Notes under the pieces: generated by a model
What the model saw: only the letters and a program-made list of their open reading frames with translations
What the model was told of the DNA's origin: nothing
Databases searched by the model: none
Program-made: the position numbers and the translations under genes
NCBI RefSeq assembly: GCF_002067135.1
Contig: NZ_CP020105.1
Location: forward strand, 1,488,001-1,552,000
Length of the DNA: 64,000 nucleotides
Direction: 5' to 3'
Source of the DNA: Spirosoma rigui
Lineage (GTDB): Bacteria; Bacteroidota; Bacteroidia; Cytophagales; Spirosomataceae
Part shown: positions 61,915-64,000 of the stretch, piece after piece
Numbering within the stretch: position 1 is the first letter of the stretch
Layout of the letters: each line of letters begins with the position of its first letter

Positions 61915-63558
61915 TCAGAGTTTATAACGTAATGAGAAGAAAGCGCCGGTGCTCAACAGGTCGATTTTGAAGAAGCCAACGCCTTTCAGCGGCACCTTCA
62001 TAAACGGCTCAACCTGCCACGATAGCCGGCGGCTGAACGAGCGCTCGAAACCGCCCGACAGATTTAACTGGCTGAAACCGTTCCAGCCTGTGCTGCCGTG
62101 CCATTCTTTCGGAACGTTATACGTGTGAGCGGGATAAGCGTAGACGTAGTCTTCCCGATTGATGTAATACGTAGTAGCCCCTCCGCTCACAAACCACCGG
62201 TCGGGCAGGCGACCGTCCGACCGGGGCCGGATAACCAGGTCGTAGCGCAGGTTGATCGGAATGTCGAACATCCGGCAGCTCCCGTCGACGCTCAGCGGCC
62301 TTGTTGCTGATGTCCAGGTACTGGGCCACTCATAATCATTCGGGTAAGCCTTGTATATTTTTGTACTGCGTAAAACGCCCGCCTGAATGCTCCAGCGCGG
62401 AGCCAGCCGGTATTCTGCCATAATTCCTACGTTGGTACCGGGCCGCTGGAGTTCCCGTAGTCCGATGCTGCTCAGATCGGGCGACACCAGGAAGCGAACA
62501 CTCAGCCCCCTGGCTGAGGAAGCGGGCTGCGCCAACGCTGGCTGCGCCACTGCCGGTTGCTCAACCCGGGTGGTAGGCAGTACTACGTCCCGGCCCCGGA
62601 AAGGTAACGGACTAGGCCACTGCCCCGGCCGGTTGGTGAGCGCATCGAATGATAGAAGTACCACCGGCGTGGCCACATCCGATACCGGTTGTGCACTGAT
62701 ACCGGGTAACGGCTCATTCGTTTCCGAATTGCTGACTGACCCGGCCGGTGTTCGCTTTGTCGAAACCAGTCGATTGGCCTGTGTACCAAATGATCTGGTT
62801 GGGTATGGTGATGCTGGGGTGTTGGCTGGCAGCACCCTGACCGAAGAATTGGTGCGTGAACGTCTGGTACTACGGTTGGCTAAACCGGTCCGAAGCCGTT
62901 CGCGGGGCGCTGTTGTGCCCGACCGGGCCAGCAAATTGCTTTCTGAACGTATCCGGTCGGGCATACGGGTATCGGCCACGGGAGCCGTAGTAGCAGCGGT
63001 ACCGACAGCATTTATCTCCGCGTCTGAAGCGGGCCGACGGTCATGGCTGGTTGGCGCGGAAATCGCCGTCCGGCTGGTGCCGCGAACCTCGCTGGCCGAC
63101 AACGCTGGTAATTCCTGGTTATTCGGCCGGTTCGGCGAAGCATCAGCCCGCCGGTTGGGGACAGGATTCGCCGATTCGATTGCCTGCCGGGGCCCAACGG
63201 CTTGCTCACCGGGCAGACCGGGCTTCGTCGACGCCGTCGGCTGATCGGAGGTAGCGGGCGTCGTTGTCACCGTGCCCGGTAGCGAACGGACGTTTGTCTG
63301 GTTAACCGGCGGCCTGTTCAGGGACGTAGCCAGTACCTGTTTGTGGTACGCGTTCCAGCTACCGGCCGTCAAGATCAGCAACAGCAATACGGGCATTCCC
63401 CACCGGAGCATATGTTCCCAGGCTGAATAACGATCGTGGTTATCCAGACGGCTTTTCATATCCTGCCAGGCAGCCGGATCGAACGGTATATCGAACTCTT
63501 CCCCCGATTTTCTGAAGAGTCCGTCCAATTGATCATCGGTTGGTTCTTGCATACTCAT
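61915..63558 (-). CDS. Predicted trans-envelope protein: anti-sigma-like N-terminus plus outer-membrane barrel
   Basis: 547 residues. Residues 1-50 are acidic and helical (DDQLDGLFRKSGEEFDIPFD, AAWQDMKSRLD) as in small cytoplasmic anti-sigma segments. One membrane helix follows at about 55-70 (MPVLLLLILTAGSW). Residues about 75-350 are a long disordered Pro/Thr/Arg-rich linker. From about 352 to the end is a beta-barrel-like region with aromatic-ended strands (IMAEYRLAPRWSIQAGVL, FSQLNLSGGFERSFSRRLSW, TGAFFSLRYKL). The gene overlaps the sigma-factor gene by 26 bases. A polypeptide joining cytoplasm to outer membrane is unusual and inferred from topology only. Confidence 0.8.
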   Translation of the reverse strand: MSMQEPTDDQLDGLFRKSGEEFDIPFDPAAWQDMKSRLDNHDRYSAWEHMLRWGMPVLLLLILTAGSWNAYHKQVLATSLNRPPVNQTNVRSLPGTVTTTPATSDQPTASTKPGLPGEQAVGPRQAIESANPVPNRRADASPNRPNNQELPALSASEVRGTSRTAISAPTSHDRRPASDAEINAVGTAATTAPVADTRMPDRIRSESNLLARSGTTAPRERLRTGLANRSTRRSRTNSSVRVLPANTPASPYPTRSFGTQANRLVSTKRTPAGSVSNSETNEPLPGISAQPVSDVATPVVLLSFDALTNRPGQWPSPLPFRGRDVVLPTTRVEQPAVAQPALAQPASSARGLSVRFLVSPDLSSIGLRELQRPGTNVGIMAEYRLAPRWSIQAGVLRSTKIYKAYPNDYEWPSTWTSATRPLSVDGSCRMFDIPINLRYDLVIRPRSDGRLPDRWFVSGGATTYYINREDYVYAYPAHTYNVPKEWHGSTGWNGFSQLNLSGGFERSFSRRLSWQVEPFMKVPLKGVGFFKIDLLSTGAFFSLRYKL

Positions 63559-64000
63559 CGTAGTTTAATTGCTTCAGCAACAGGCGCAGGTTTTCCCGCG
63601 CTCGTGCCAGGTTCGACTTCGACGCCCCAACCGAAATGCCGAGTTGTGCAGCAATTTCGTCGTGCGTAAATCCATCCATAACGTATAAATTAAAGACCAG
63701 CCGGTAGGCCGGTGATAAGTGCTGGATCAAACCCAGCAGTTCTTCGTGTGCAAGCTGACTCTGCGCGTCGGCCGTTTCCGACATAACAGTTTGCTCGGCC
63801 CGTTCTACAGTCTCAAAATGGTGATGACGAACCTCTTGCCGATAGTGATCGAGAGCCGCGTTGATCAGAATCCGCCGGAGCCAGCCTTTGAAGGGCTGGG
63901 TGGTGTCATACTGTTCCAGACGCGTGAAGACTTTCAAAAACCCATCGTTCAGCACTTCCAGCGCGCCCTCGCGCGTGGGTGCATACCGCAAACAAATGCT
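63533..64000 (-). CDS. ECF RNA polymerase sigma factor, partial (N-terminus outside window)
   Basis: The frame is open to the window edge; about 155 residues are visible. The sigma-2 part is YAPTREGALEVLNDGFLKVF and PFKGWLRRILINAALDHYR; the sigma-4 helix-turn-helix is FTHDEIAAQLGISVGASKSNLARAR. It directs RNA polymerase to a specific promoter class. Its 3' end overlaps the gene for the anti-sigma-like barrel protein, the common sigma/anti-sigma arrangement. Confidence 0.9.
   Translation of the reverse strand, partial: SICLRYAPTREGALEVLNDGFLKVFTRLEQYDTTQPFKGWLRRILINAALDHYRQEVRHHHFETVERAEQTVMSETADAQSQLAHEELLGLIQHLSPAYRLVFNLYVMDGFTHDEIAAQLGISVGASKSNLARARENLRLLLKQLNYDEYARTNR

Overview
The window looks like a chromosomal segment from a GC-rich Bacteroidota bacterium of the order Cytophagales, most like Spirosoma and its relatives. 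This is inferred from gene content. It carries the gliding-motility genes gldD and gldG, a Bacteroidota-type LptD, DUF2480 and DUF4834 proteins, a GH2 hydrolase and many lipoproteins. Several gene starts are preceded by the Bacteroidota -7 promoter element TAnnTTTG. There are no rRNA genes, convincing tRNAs, CRISPR arrays, intact insertion sequences or phage genes. Most of the window is compact core genome; the exception is a loose, AT-richer stretch at about 15.0-17.6 kb.

Layout. 0-5 kb: tail of a GH2 enzyme, a zinc alcohol/formaldehyde dehydrogenase, a membrane-anchored SDR and a membrane patatin. 5-9.6 kb: cytochrome bd oxidase (cydAB), the CbpA/CbpM co-chaperone pair and endonuclease V. 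9.7-15 kb: a non-canonical Nramp-family transporter, a lipoprotein, and two unassigned histidine-rich membrane/periplasmic genes. 15-17.6 kb: small orphan genes and hairpins. 17.6-24.4 kb: a Tat-exported TIM-barrel protein, App1 phosphatase coupled to a TIGR04282 transferase, RidA, gltX, AIM24 and small conserved proteins. 24.4-29.6 kb: an outer-membrane protein, a YitT transporter, gldD, a cytochrome c and a small sugar cluster. 30-39.5 kb: an acyl-CoA carboxylase subunit, then envelope genes (MlaD-like, AmiC, LptD) and gldG.

39.6-49.2 kb is one long minus-strand block: a fused E1 alpha/beta dehydrogenase, nuoI, nuoJ, nuoK, a 2OG-Fe(II) oxygenase, nuoL and nuoM. nuoH and nuoN are not beside it. 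NuoI carries a roughly 380-residue proline-rich tail with nine copies of an [A/P]-x-F-x-P-[T/S]-x-[K/R]-P motif. 49.4-60 kb holds a DUF1573 protein, an SPFH protein, an M28 peptidase, a LysR regulator, a FlaA1/CapD-type epimerase, dnaN and an MFS exporter. The right end (60-64 kb) is a co-directional set: an ECF sigma factor (cut by the window edge), a predicted trans-envelope protein with an anti-sigma-like N-terminus and an outer-membrane barrel C-terminus, a Rieske lipoprotein, a b561-like membrane protein and YceI.

The best candidates for undescribed biology are: the sigma/trans-envelope barrel/Rieske/b561/YceI set; the repeat-tailed NuoI; the two-gene histidine-rich cassette at 12.0-15.0 kb, whose membrane protein contains a duplicated D-x2-WH...PPH module; and the Nramp homologue without the DPGN and MPH metal motifs. 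All functional statements rest on motif recognition by eye. No database search was run.
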